From Heterostelium multicystogenum (taxonomy: Eukaryota; Evosea; Eumycetozoa; Acytosteliales; Acytosteliaceae), in NCBI GenBank assembly GCA_003667245.1, contig RCNN01000273.1, forward strand, positions 1 to 20,055: a DNA stretch of 20,055 nucleotides. Reading direction: 5' to 3'. Shown here piece by piece: positions 1 to 7,791 of this stretch. The translations under genes and the position numbers were made by a program. Below the pieces are notes generated by a model. That model worked only from the letters and a program-made list of their open reading frames with translations. It did no database searches and had not been told where the DNA came from. Position 1 is the first letter of the stretch. Every line of letters starts with the position of its first letter.

Positions 1-1061
<1,061 letters not shown>

Positions 1062-1258
1062 TCGCTCCCGGGCCCGGCCGGCAACGGTTGGGCCATCCAG
1101 CTCGTGGCGTACCGCGAGCGGGTCTGATTTCCCGCGCTTTATCCCCCGCACAAAAAAACCTTTGAAAAACAAAGCGTTCCTACACCAAATCGGCAAAACC
1201 ACTGTCAGAAGAACTTCTTGAATTTTAAGCAGTTGCCGAAATTGCCCACAGTTAAATA

Positions 1259-1274
1259 CTGTATGCACGTACAG
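1259..1274. promoter_or_regulatory. LexA-type SOS box upstream of DUF1654-endA
   Basis: The 16-mer CTGTATGCACGTACAG has the CTG-N10-CAG spacing of the gammaproteobacterial LexA operator. Its arms CTGTAT and GTACAG are near-perfect inverted repeats; the Pseudomonas consensus is CTGTAT-N4-ATACAG. It ends 18 bases before the GTG start of the DUF1654 gene and follows an A/T-rich stretch (TTAAAT, 1252-1257) that could serve as a -10. Repressor binding here would block transcription. I infer LexA control from this match alone. Confidence 0.72.
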
Positions 1275-1292
1275 CCTAATAAGGAATACTCC

Positions 1293-1553
1293 GTGGCAAA
1301 GCCTTCTTCCGCAGCACCCGCAGCGCCTGACGCCTATCAACGCCTGGCCGTTCGCGTGCAAAAAATCATCAATTCCACCAACGCCCAGAAGAACAAGGCG
1401 GCGTTGATCTTCCGTTTGCCGGAGGAACCGGAAGACGAGTGGGCACGACTACTGGAGGAGATCGCAGAAAACGACAACGTCACTCTCGCCTATCGCGATG
1501 ACGGCGGCGTGCAGATTTTTCTGGGTTGTGCCGAAGGAAGATTGAGTCAATGA
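1293..1553 (+). CDS. DUF1654 domain protein (86 aa)
   Basis: This is a small soluble protein of the DUF1654 family, which is common in Pseudomonas and has no assigned biochemical function. Recognisable parts are [16 protein letters not shown] near the N-terminus, [19 protein letters not shown] in the middle and GGVQIF near the end. I chose the GTG at 1293 because AAGGAA (1281-1286) is well placed upstream and family members begin MAKP. The frame is open to an earlier ATG at 1218, but that start would put the LexA-type box inside the gene. The stop TGA overlaps the next gene's ATG (ATGA at 1550-1553), so translation is probably coupled to the endonuclease. This gene has no frameshift, unlike both neighbours. 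Confidence 0.85.
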   Translation: MAKPSSAAPAAPDAYQRLAVRVQKIINSTNAQKNKAALIFRLPEEPEDEWARLLEEIAENDNVTLAYRDDGGVQIFLGCAEGRLSQ

Positions 1554-2248
1554 GTGTCCGTTTTATCAGTCTGTTGTGTGTGTGTTTTTTTGCTGTTACC
1601 GCTCAAGCCCAGCCCCCAGGACGTTCAGCGAAGCCAAGAAAAATCGCCTGGAAACTGGTATTGAACCGCAATCCACAGAGTTCTATTGCGGCTGCAAATA
1701 CAACGGCAACCGGGTAGACCTGAAAGCCTGCGGCTATATCCCGCGCAAAAACGCCAACCGGGCGGCACGTATTGAATGGGAAACACATTGTTTCCGGCCT
1801 GGCAGAATCGGCCATCAGCGCCAGTGCTGGCAGGATGGCGGGCGCAAGAACTGCACCCGCAAGGACGCGGTCTACAAGCGGGCCGAAGCCGACCTGCACA
1901 ACCTGGTGCCGAGCATCGGCGAGGTGAATGGCGACGAAACATTTCAGTTTTGGCTGGCTGCCGGTACAAAGCGGCCAATATGGATCATGCCTGACCCAGG
2001 TGGACTTCAAGGCCAAGAAGGTCATGCCCCGCCCTTCCATTCGCGGCAATGATCGCCCGAAACGTATTTCTATATGAGCAAGCAGTATGGGCCTGCGGCT
2101 GTCGAAACAGGATCGCCAGCTCTATGAAGCCTGGAACAAGACCTACCCGGTACAGCCCTGGGAACGCCAGCGCAATCAAAACGTGGCGTGCGTGATGGGG
2201 CGCGGCAATGAATTTGTCGGCCCGGTGAACTTGAAAGCCTGCGGCTGA
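1550..2248 (+). CDS. endA: Exported endonuclease I (EndA/Dns family), frameshifted
   Basis: This is a secreted or periplasmic non-specific DNase of the endonuclease I family. It starts at the ATG overlapping the DUF1654 stop. A signal peptide ([20 protein letters not shown]) opens the protein. Mature motifs follow in shifting frames: [70 protein letters not shown], a part readable as [18 protein letters not shown], and the C-terminal [13 protein letters not shown] with TGA at 2246-2248. The catalytic His motif (family pattern EWEH-V/I-x-PA) is interrupted by an extra A at about 1783. At least nine indels are needed to read the gene, near 1612, 1643, 1660-1670, 1783, 1793, 1807, 1938, 2050, 2060 and 2088. 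The many conserved Cys and the metal-site His/Asn context support the family. If the indels are real the enzyme is dead; I think they are errors. Confidence 0.85.
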
Positions 2249-2251
2249 ACG

Positions 2252-2282
2252 AAAAAAAAGCGGGAGCGCCATGGCCTCCCGC
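2252..2282 (-). terminator. Rho-independent terminator, mainly for the SPOR lipoprotein gene
   Basis: A perfect 7-bp stem (GCGGGAG 2260-2266 with CTCCCGC 2276-2282) encloses a 9-base loop. On the minus strand it is followed by eight U residues (A-tract 2252-2259). It lies between the convergent ends of endA and the lipoprotein gene, so it may also slow plus-strand transcription, though only TTGT follows on that side. Confidence 0.85.
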
Positions 2283-2293
2283 TTGTCGACTCT

Positions 2294-2685
2294 TTACTGC
2301 GCAACCTTGTGTTCGATGACCTCGGACACCGTGTCATTCTTCTTCGCAGTGGCCAGTTTCTCGGTCAACTGCGCTTGTTTCGCCTCGGCCTCGGCCCTGG
2401 TGCTGAATGGGCCCAGCAGCACCTGGTCCTTGCCGTCTTCCTTCGCCAGATAGAAACTGAAACCGTGTTCCAGCAACCACGCGGTCAGGTCAGTCATCGC
2501 CTGCAGCTTGTGATCCGGCGGCCCCACCCATACATCCCATTCTTGAGAGGCGATCGCGCCGACCGCAGGTTGCGCCTGGGCGGGCGCTCGGCAACGGCAG
2601 GCCTGGCCTTGGGGGCGTCGACACTTTTACCTTCACCGCAACCGGCCAATGCCAACACCGCAATTGCCATCGCTACTTTACGCAC
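2294..2685 (-). CDS. SPOR-domain lipoprotein, one frameshift
   Basis: This is a small predicted lipoprotein. It starts at GTG 2685 with AAGGAG a few bases upstream. The N-terminus MRKVAMAIAVLALAGC is a classic lipoprotein signal with the lipidated Cys in LAGC. A Pro/Ala-rich linker follows (DAPKARPAVAERP). The C-terminal part WDVWVGPPDHKLQAMTDLTAW through DQVLLGPFSTRAEAEAKQAQL has the layout of a SPOR peptidoglycan-binding domain, whose family binds denuded glycan at division sites. One base is missing near 2580 (CCCGCCC), which splits the linker from the domain. The gene is divergent from rsmE, with 249 bp between the starts. The specific cellular role is unknown. Confidence 0.8.
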
Positions 2686-2797
2686 TACCCTGCTCCTTAG
2701 AGGATCAAAGAGGCGACTTTATCATTCACTGTCTATTCTGGCCGTCATAAACGTTGGCTTAAAACAATGCGAATGATGTATCGCAGACCTGTATGAT

Positions 2798-2821
2798 GGC
2801 GGCATGGGAATTAATGCCGCC
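2798..2821 (+). promoter_or_regulatory. Hairpin with GGA-containing loop upstream of rsmE
   Basis: GGCGGCAT (2798-2805) and ATGCCGCC (2814-2821) form a perfect 8-bp stem around the loop GGGAATTA. GGA in a hairpin loop is the recognition feature of CsrA/RsmA/RsmE proteins. Further GGA motifs lie at 2850-2853 (AGGGA) and in the rsmE ribosome-binding site. If transcription of rsmE starts upstream of 2798, this could be a self-binding leader site. No promoter upstream is convincing, so the call is tentative. Confidence 0.35.
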
Positions 2822-2934
2822 TCTATGCGTCCTAAAAGAGGCAGCCACAGGGAAGCGCTTCGCAGTAAGCTACACACATCCGACATCTGCCCTGTCTGAA
2901 ACATGTGTCCTTCAAAGCAATCAAGGAGAAGTCC

Positions 2935-3144
2935 ATGCTGATACTCACCCGCAAAGTCGGTGAAAGCATAAACATCGGTGATGACATCACGATCACCATC
3001 CTGGGCGTTAGCGGCCAGCAAGTAAGAATCGGCATCAATGCTCCAAAGGACGTTGCCGTGCATCGCGAGGAGATCTACCAACGTATCCAGGCGGGCCTGA
3101 CGGCTCCGGATAAAAAACCAGACACCTTGAAGCGCCTCCAGTAG
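2935..3144 (+). CDS. rsmE: CsrA/RsmA-family translational regulator RsmE (69 aa)
   Basis: This is an RNA-binding post-transcriptional repressor of the Gac/Rsm pathway. It binds GGA motifs in leaders and is titrated by the RsmX/Y/Z small RNAs. The protein begins [20 protein letters not shown], carries [25 protein letters not shown] with the RNA-contacting Arg44, and has a tail ([17 protein letters not shown]) slightly longer than is usual for the family. The sequence resembles RsmE of fluorescent pseudomonads more than RsmA, so I use rsmE; csrA would be the generic name. AAGGAG (2923-2928) fixes the ATG start and itself holds a GGA. The gene is intact, has its own leader and sits apart from its neighbours. 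Confidence 0.93.
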   Translation: MLILTRKVGESINIGDDITITILGVSGQQVRIGINAPKDVAVHREEIYQRIQAGLTAPDKKPDTLKRLQ

Positions 3145-3250
3145 CCAGCCCTTTCGTTCACTGTAACGGCTGGCGAAAACCTCTTTCAGCCTGCTCGCGG
3201 CTTCCCGCGGCCAGCGCGCCCTATTCCCTTGTTCCAGCGTCAGGCCAGCG

Positions 3251-3710
3251 TCATCCCAGGCCGACACCGCGTGCCATGCCACTCGCTGCAATCATCATCA
3301 GCACCAGCAGTAACGCCTGCACATGACTGATGCGCGCAAAAAAGACCTGCCTGGTGCAAATCGAGGCGCGTGCCACGCGCCAACGCGATGCGCCATTTGA
3401 TAAAGCGAATCATCGGCGCGAGCTCCAGTAACAAAATTAATACAAGCAGCGTCATCTTCACGTGAAACAACGGCTGGTGCAGGTAATAATCACTGCCCTT
3501 TTCGTAGCCGCCGAAGGCCCGCAGGCCACCGGTTACCAATAACACCAGGGCACTGATTCCCCAGATGTTGTCCGCGATCAATACGCGGCGCAGGGTGGAT
3601 GGGTCACTATCAGATACACCGCGCAATGCCTTGCCACGCGCAAGCACGGCCGACAATGCCATGGCGAATGCCAGTAAATGGACTGCTGCAAGAAACCACT
3701 GAACCAACAT
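3251..3710 (-). CDS. DUF2214-type inner-membrane protein, one frameshift
   Basis: This is a small integral membrane protein of about 152 residues with four likely membrane segments: LVQWFLAAVHLLAFAMALSAVL, ISALVLLVTGGLRAF, VKMTLLVLILLLELAPMI and, after the break, a segment readable as HVQALLLVLMMIAASGMARGV. This arrangement fits the DUF2214 family, whose function is unknown. The start ATG at 3710 has GGGAG just upstream (3717-3721) and is preferred over an upstream start in the same frame. An extra A in a six-A run near 3346 shifts the frame; after correction the stop is TGA at 3253-3251. The gene appears monocistronic. Confidence 0.72.
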
Positions 3711-3880
3711 AAGGCATACTCCCTTTTGTATGACACATGGCAGGAACACTTCTCAGTAATAGTCGCTGGCTGCGTTCAACGCATGAAACAGCCTGCAAAC
3801 AAAGGGAACTTGTGGAGTTTTCCAGGGCCGAATCTCGTGACAAATCCCCCACAGTCTGCAGCGCGCCAAGGAGCACGTTG

Positions 3881-4140
3881 ATGAGGCGTACCGTTAAACA
3901 GCCTTACTTATCCAAGTCTTGGTTGATTGTCACGCTGATCACGTGGCGTTTGTGGCGCTGGAGTATGGCCTCAAGTTCGAAATCGAAGGTTCCTCCGACA
4001 AAGCCTACTCATGGCTGGACCTGACGCTGTTCCTGAGCGCGTACTTGTTTTTCTTCTGCCTCAAGCCCATTCAGGTCGCCGTCCATCGCAGACTGTGCCG
4101 GCGCGCGCCTCACAGTGATCGCCGCAAAGCCTCATCCTGA
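3881..4140 (+). CDS. Small two-helix membrane protein, unrecognised, frameshifted
   Basis: AAGGAG (3868-3873) lies seven bases before ATG 3881, a strong translation start. The first frame gives MRRTVKQPYLSKSWLIVTLIT. Near 3943 one missing base moves the reading to the frame giving VAFVALEYGLKFEIEG, SSDKAYSWLDLTLFL and SAYLFFFCLKPI. The two frames together give two hydrophobic segments separated by a short acidic loop, which suggests an inner-membrane miniprotein. I do not recognise the family. The tail after about 4090 is Arg-rich and may be affected by another indel, so the 3' end is uncertain. Confidence 0.5.
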
Positions 4141-4301
4141 CGGCTTTGGGTTTCATCTTGAAGTTCGTTGCCCCAGCGCGGTGCATCCCGCAAGCGGGTT
4201 GAAACCGCCGCCGCAGTTGCTATCAGATCGCCGGTATTTTACAGCTGCGCGACACAAACCTATGCTTGGGCATGCACAGTCGGTGAAAGGTTGTAGCGCT
4301 G

Positions 4302-4619
4302 ATGGACACACTGAGTAAAAGCGAAATCGAATCAGCAACTGGCAGCGCGCCTGCCGAGCTACAAAATCGTCTGCACCCTGCATGCCGATGGCACGCTTTC
4401 CGCGATTCTCAGCGGCCCGGAAGCTGATCACTTTGCGGTGACCGGCATCGTCCGCGCACACCATCGAGGGCCGGAGGCGATTGCCAGGCTTGCCAGCGAA
4501 AAATCCTCAAGGAAATGGTCTTGTCCCGCCAGGGGCTCAAGGGCAACCGCCTGCAGACGCTGACTGGAAACGGCTCCAACGTTGAACCGCCCCTTTACGA
4601 AGAAGGCCGATCCGGGTAA
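4302..4619 (+). CDS. Hypothetical protein, about 105 aa, frameshifted
   Basis: The ATG at 4302 begins MDTLSKSEIE. After a break near 4330 the frame reads QQLAARLPSYKIVCTLHADG, TLSAILSGPEADHFAVTGIV and RGPEAIARLA. After a second break near 4500 it reads KILKEMVLSRQGLKGNRLQT with an acidic end at TAA 4617-4619. The composition is that of an ordinary soluble alpha/beta protein. I do not recognise the family. No strong ribosome-binding site is seen, but GGTTG lies upstream. The gene is followed by an excellent terminator whose loop contains its stop codon, which supports a real transcribed gene. Confidence 0.5.
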
Positions 4620-4638
4620 CCGGGTCGGCCTTTTTTTT
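4605..4638 (+). terminator. Strong rho-independent terminator overlapping a stop codon
   Basis: An 11-bp stem (4605-4615 with 4620-4630, one T-G wobble) encloses the tetraloop GTAA and is followed by eight T residues (4631-4638). TAA of the upstream gene is bases 2-4 of the loop. The T-tract also contains the stop codon of the convergent HAD gene (4639-4637). Confidence 0.92.
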
Positions 4639-5310
4639 ACGCCAGGCGCTGTAGATGCAACAGCCCGGCTTCGTCCCGCTGAACCTGTAGACGCTCATAC
4701 CCGTCAATCGACGGATGCTCGGTGACCATGGGCACAAGGTGGGTCGACGTCACCACCATCACATCGGCCCCCGCCGCCTCGCCGGCGCGAATCCCGACGC
4801 TGGCATCCTCAAACACCAGGCAGTCCTGTACCGGTACTCCCAGCCGTTGCGCACCGAGCACATAACAGGCCGGATCCGGCTTGCCGCTGGCGACATCCTC
4901 CGCGGTGACCAGCACCGCCGGCGGGTTGATCCCGGCCGCCTGCATACGGCGCAGAGCCAGTGCCTTGGGGCAGACGTAACCAGCGCCCATTGATCGCCGG
5001 GCAATGCGTTGAGGAATTCCACCGCGCCCGCAATCGCCACCACCCCTTCCACATCCTCAAGTTCAGCCTCGGTAATCCACTGCGCCTCAGCCTGCGCGTC
5101 CACACCGGGCAACGCCTGGCGGGTGATGGTATCGATGGCCCGGGCACCATGGATGGTCTTCAGAAAAGCCTCGACATCCAGCCCATGGCGTTCAGCCCAG
5201 GTGGCCCATACGCGCTCGGCGGCGGCAATGGAGTTCAGGAGTGTGCCATCCATATCGAACAGAAAGGCGCGGTAACGGTGGGCGAATACAGCTGAATCGC
5301 GGGTGGACAC
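4637..5310 (-). CDS. HAD-superfamily (subclass IA) sugar-phosphatase-like hydrolase, one frameshift
   Basis: This is a cytosolic phosphatase of the haloacid dehalogenase superfamily, resembling the YfbT/beta-phosphoglucomutase-like group that dephosphorylates small sugar and polyol phosphates. Motif I is FLFDMDGTLLNS (nucleophile Asp19 and Asp21 from the chosen start). The helical cap follows, with a segment resembling HGARAIDTITRQALPG. Motif II is WALVTSA, the Lys motif is DVASGKPDPACYVLGAQRL, and motif IV is LVFEDASVGIRAGEAAGA. I chose GTG 5310 because GAGGAA lies just upstream; a GTG at 5337 in frame lacks such a site. One extra C near 4974 separates motif II from the rest. The substrate is not predictable. 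Confidence 0.82.
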
Positions 5311-5553
5311 TGCTCGGCTTCCTCTTGCTTTCGTCACCCGGTCTTGGGCGCTGACGAACCACTTGCCTGGTGCAATCTACGGATCGGCCCAAACGCTGTA
5401 AACCTTCCCGTGGTTTGTATCGGACTGTATGGGAACCCCGCCTGGATACGCGAACCCGCATTTCGCCATGCCTGGGCACACATGGCAGATACACCCCGGC
5501 GATTAACTACGACCACCAGCCAATCCGGCTGACTCACGCGTAGGAGCCTCATC
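5311..5553. other. Divergent intergenic region, no gene seen
   Basis: This stretch separates the HAD gene (-) from the small exported protein (+). Both strands contain open frames, but they lack ribosome-binding sites and family resemblance. GCCATG at 5465-5470 and CATGGC at 5481-5486 make a 6-bp inverted repeat spaced by ten bases; its meaning is unclear. TAGGAG at 5541-5546 is the ribosome-binding site of the next gene. Confidence 0.5.
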
Positions 5554-5765
5554 ATGTTCAATCTCTCGAAAGCTTCGTCCCTGGTACTCGGCCTGACTGT
5601 CATCGCGGGCCTCGGGCTGTCATCCATGGCGTCGGCCGACACCCCGCTGGCGCGGTCAAAGACCAGCCATCCCACCTGCTCGCCGAGGGCGGCGCAGATC
5701 GCCTGCACGAACGCGGCCTGGCGGAAGGCGGCGCTGAACGCCTGCAAGCAGCCCGTACTGTCTGA
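5554..5765 (+). CDS. Small exported protein with tandem AEGGA(D/E)RL motif, one frameshift
   Basis: TAGGAG precedes ATG 5554. A clear signal peptide (MFNLSKASSLVLGLTVIAGL ending SSMASA-D) gives a mature peptide of about 42 residues. One base is missing near 5658. After it the correct frame reads VKDQPSHL, then LAEGGADRLHERG and LAEGGAERLQAAR, and ends TV before TGA 5763-5765. The two 13-residue units are near-identical tandem repeats. Small Pseudomonas exported proteins with EGG-D/E-R repeats occur beside metal-responsive genes (PtrA-like), but I assign this only by motif resemblance. A perfect hairpin follows 18 bases downstream. The position next to a CusR-type two-component locus fits a metal or envelope-stress link; that link is inference. 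Confidence 0.68.
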
Positions 5766-5783
5766 TGGGTCACCGTCCAACCA

Positions 5784-5803
5784 GGGCAGCCTTCCGGCTG
5801 CCC
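5784..5803 (+). terminator. Hairpin terminator after the small exported protein
   Basis: A perfect 8-bp stem (GGGCAGCC with GGCTGCCC) surrounds the loop TTCC, closed by C-G, which is a stable UUCG-like arrangement. Only ATT follows, so the U-tract is poor. The hairpin separates the small-protein transcript from the CusR-type promoter that begins five bases later. Confidence 0.6.
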
Positions 5804-5808
5804 ATTGC

Positions 5809-5868
5809 ATTACAAACTTGTCATCAAGCTGTCAGTGTTGCCCGCACCCTCACTTCATACAGTGAAGT
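5809..5868 (+). promoter_or_regulatory. CusR/CopR-type promoter for the alpha/beta hydrolase gene
   Basis: The box ATTACAAACTTGTCAT (5809-5824) differs by one base from the E. coli CusR pattern ATGACAA-N2-TTGTCAT. The sequence TACAGTGAAGT begins at 5858, 34 bases after the box, and supplies a -10-like TACAGT. The same two elements at the same spacing recur at 6706-6765. No good -35 is present, as expected for an activator-dependent promoter. The -10 region also lies in the inverted repeat ACTTCA-N5-TGAAGT (5852-5868). A predicted start near 5870 would put the hairpin GTCACCC-N5-GGGTGAC (5874-5892) at the mRNA 5' end. Confidence 0.68.
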
Positions 5869-5926
5869 CGTCAGTCACCCACAGCGGGTGACCCAACTTC
5901 CCACTGAAAATGAAGCGAGCCCGCCC

Positions 5927-6698
5927 ATGAAACCTGCAAGCAAACTCTGCCTGATCGCCGCCAGCCTGTTGATGCTGGGGACCGGCGCCGCCGTGGCCGG
6001 CCCGATTGCACCGGTGAAAGCCAATAACGTAGTGCTGGTACACGGCTCCTGGGCCGACGGTTCCAGCTGGTCCGAAGTGATTACCCGCCTGCAGGCCGCC
6101 GGCTTGCATGTAACCGCCGTGCAAAACCCGCTGACCTCGGTGGCGGATGACGTCGCTGCCACCAATCGCGTACTCGATCAACAGGACGGCCCTACCGTGC
6201 TGGTCGGCCATTCCTACGCCGGCACCGTGGTCAGCGACGCCGGGGCCAACCCCAAGGTCAGCTCCCTGGTATACGTCGCCGCCCGCGCTCCGGACGCCAA
6301 CGAAGACTTCGTCGCCCTGTCCGCCAAGTACCCAAGCACACCCGTGCGGGCCGGTGTGGTGGAGCACGACGGTTACCTGACCCTGAACCAGGACGCCTTC
6401 CTCAAGTACTTTTGCCGCCGACGTACCCCACGCCAAGGCCATGGAGCTGTACGCCGTGCAACAACCGATCGCCAAGACCCTGTTCAGCGGTCGCACCGTC
6501 AACGCCGCGTGGCACACCAAGCCGTCCTGGTATGCGGTGTCCAGCAATGACCAGACCATCAACCCGGACCTGGAACGCTTTCTCGCCAAGCGCATGAACG
6601 CCACCACCATCGAGGTGCCATCGAGCCACTTGTCCCTGGTTTCCCACGCCAAGGAAATCACCGACCTGATCCTCGAAGCGTCCGGCCGCCAGCCTTAA
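5927..6698 (+). CDS. Exported alpha/beta hydrolase, one frameshift
   Basis: This is a periplasmic or secreted alpha/beta-fold hydrolase (esterase-like, about 256 residues). The signal peptide runs from MKPASKLCLIAASLLMLGTG to a cleavage site near AAVAGP. The oxyanion motif VLVHGSWADGSSW follows. The nucleophile elbow is GHSYAG with Ser96. The acid is probably the Asp in SSNDQTINPDLER, and the catalytic His lies in VPSSHLSLVSHA. One extra T near 6412 (TACTTTTGCC) splits the gene; the tail resumes as AADVPHAKAMELYAVQQPIA and ends LEASGRQP at 6698. The start ATG is preceded only by a weak GAAGCGAG. The natural substrate is unknown. Its promoter matches that of the DUF2790-regulator operon downstream, so I infer co-regulation by the same response regulator. 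Confidence 0.82.
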
Positions 6699-6705
6699 GC
6701 CCTTC

Positions 6706-6784
6706 ATTACGATCTTGTCATCATCCTGTTGGCTGGCTGTTTGTGTCGCCTGGTTACTGTGAACTCACTGCCGGATACCGGCAG
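6706..6784 (+). promoter_or_regulatory. CusR/CopR-type promoter and 5' hairpin for DUF2790-regulator-sensor operon
   Basis: The box ATTACGATCTTGTCAT (6706-6721) is a second copy of the element at 5809. The -10-like TACTGTGAACT starts at 6755, again exactly 34 bases after the box. Outside the box the copies also share CATCA-N2-CTGT. The predicted start near 6767 is followed at once by a 7-bp hairpin, CTGCCGG-ATA-CCGGCAG (6768-6784). The position upstream of the operon encoding the regulator suggests autoregulation. Confidence 0.66.
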
Positions 6785-6809
6785 CCAACCCTTAAAGAGA
6801 GATACCGCC

Positions 6810-7067
6810 ATGAAACTGTTTATCCTCGGCTTTGCTGCCCTCCTCGCCACCGGCTCGGCCTTTGCCGATACCACCGCCACCACCTCGGTGATCCATGACA
6901 CCCCCGGCTTCTTCATGCACATGGACGTGGCCAAAGTACTGTCGAGCACCGATACCTACGGCCAGTGCGGCATTGTCCCTGCGCGCCTCGACTACCTCGA
7001 CAGCCAGGGCCGCGAACACGTGCTGGACTATCAAGTACAGGGCATCGGCTGCCCCAATGACAATTGA
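6810..7067 (+). CDS. DUF2790 family exported protein (85 aa)
   Basis: This is a small periplasmic protein of the Pseudomonas-centred DUF2790 family, whose function is unknown and whose genes often neighbour copper or heavy-metal two-component systems. The signal peptide MKLFILGFAALLATGSAFA precedes DTTATTSV. The conserved core reads FMHMDVAKVLSSTD, CGIVPARLDYLDSQG and HVLDYQVQGIGC, including the typical Cys pair. AAAGAGAG precedes ATG 6810. The gene is intact and lies 51 bases before the response regulator in the same direction, so one transcript from the CusR-type promoter is likely. Confidence 0.85.
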   Translation: MKLFILGFAALLATGSAFADTTATTSVIHDTPGFFMHMDVAKVLSSTDTYGQCGIVPARLDYLDSQGREHVLDYQVQGIGCPNDN

Positions 7068-7118
7068 TCGGGCTACACTTGCGCCACGCAAGAACTGCAC
7101 ATCACCAGGGCGAATCCC

Positions 7119-7791
7119 ATGAATATCCTCGTAGTCGAAGACGAGCCCAAGGCGGGCAACTACCTGCTTAACGGCCTGCAGGAACTGGGTTACTCCGTGA
7201 GCCTTGCCCGCGATGGCGTGGACGGTTTGCACCAGGCCCTGGAAACCCCGTTCGACGTGATCGTGCTGGACGTGATGATGCCGAAGATGGACGGCTGGGA
7301 AGTGCTGCGTCGCCTGCGCAAGGAAGCCGACACGCCGGTGCTGTTCCTGACCGCCCGGGACGATATTGCCGACCGCATCAAGGGCCTGGAGCTGGGCGCC
7401 GACGATTACCTGATCAAGCCGTTTTCCTTCGCCGAACTGGTGGCGCGCCTGCGCACCCTGACCCGGCGCGGGCCAAGCCGTGAAGAAGAACACTTGCAAA
7501 TCGCCGACCTGCAGATCGACGTGCTCAAGCGCCGCGTCAGCCGTGGCGGCGTGCGCATCACCCTGACCAACAAGGAGTTCGCCTTGTTGCACTTGTTCGC
7601 CACCCATCAGGACCAGGTACTCTCGCGCTCGCTGATCGCCTCAAGGGTGTGGGACATGAATTTCGACAGCGACACCCAATGTGGTCGACGTGGCCGTGCG
7701 CCGCCTGCGCCTGAAAATCGACGACCCGTTCCAGCTCAAGCTGATCCATAGCGTGCGCGGCATCGGCTATCGCTTCGATACGCAACCATGA
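7119..7791 (+). CDS. Heavy-metal-type OmpR-family response regulator, one frameshift
   Basis: This is a DNA-binding response regulator of the CusR/CopR/IrlR group. The receiver domain spans residues 1 to about 115, with acidic pocket E7-D8, phospho-acceptor Asp51 in [14 protein letters not shown], Thr78 and Lys100 in DYLIKPFSF. The winged-helix effector includes [20 protein letters not shown] and [18 protein letters not shown]. An extra C near 7677 (ACCCAATG) then shifts the frame; the tail in the adjacent frame reads [20 protein letters not shown] and [14 protein letters not shown], with TGA at 7789-7791. The stop overlaps the sensor's ATG by four bases. Two CusR-type boxes upstream are plausible targets. 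The inducing metal cannot be told from sequence. Confidence 0.9.

Noticed and set aside
2722..3291. Minus-strand open frame covering rsmE
   Set aside because: It is antisense to an intact, highly conserved gene and has no recognisable domain or ribosome-binding site.
3805..3840. Extracytoplasmic sigma promoter (GAACTT) before the small membrane gene
   Set aside because: GAACTT is present, but no matching -10 lies at the 16-17 base spacing expected.
4187..4198. CCCGC-AA-GCGGG as a terminator
   Set aside because: The two-base loop is too small for a normal hairpin and no T-tract follows.
5465..5486. GCCATG-N10-CATGGC inverted repeat as an operator
   Set aside because: Six-base arms are short, the spacing is large and no second copy was found, so chance is likely.
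5334..5810. Long minus-strand open frame opposite the small exported protein
   Set aside because: It overlaps a gene with signal peptide and good ribosome-binding site on the other strand, lacks its own start signal, and reads as low-complexity Arg/Ala/Ser sequence without a family.
6792..7607. 271-residue minus-strand frame opposite DUF2790 and the response regulator
   Set aside because: It is a shadow of GC-rich coding sequence; composition is His/Gln/Val-rich and no family is apparent.
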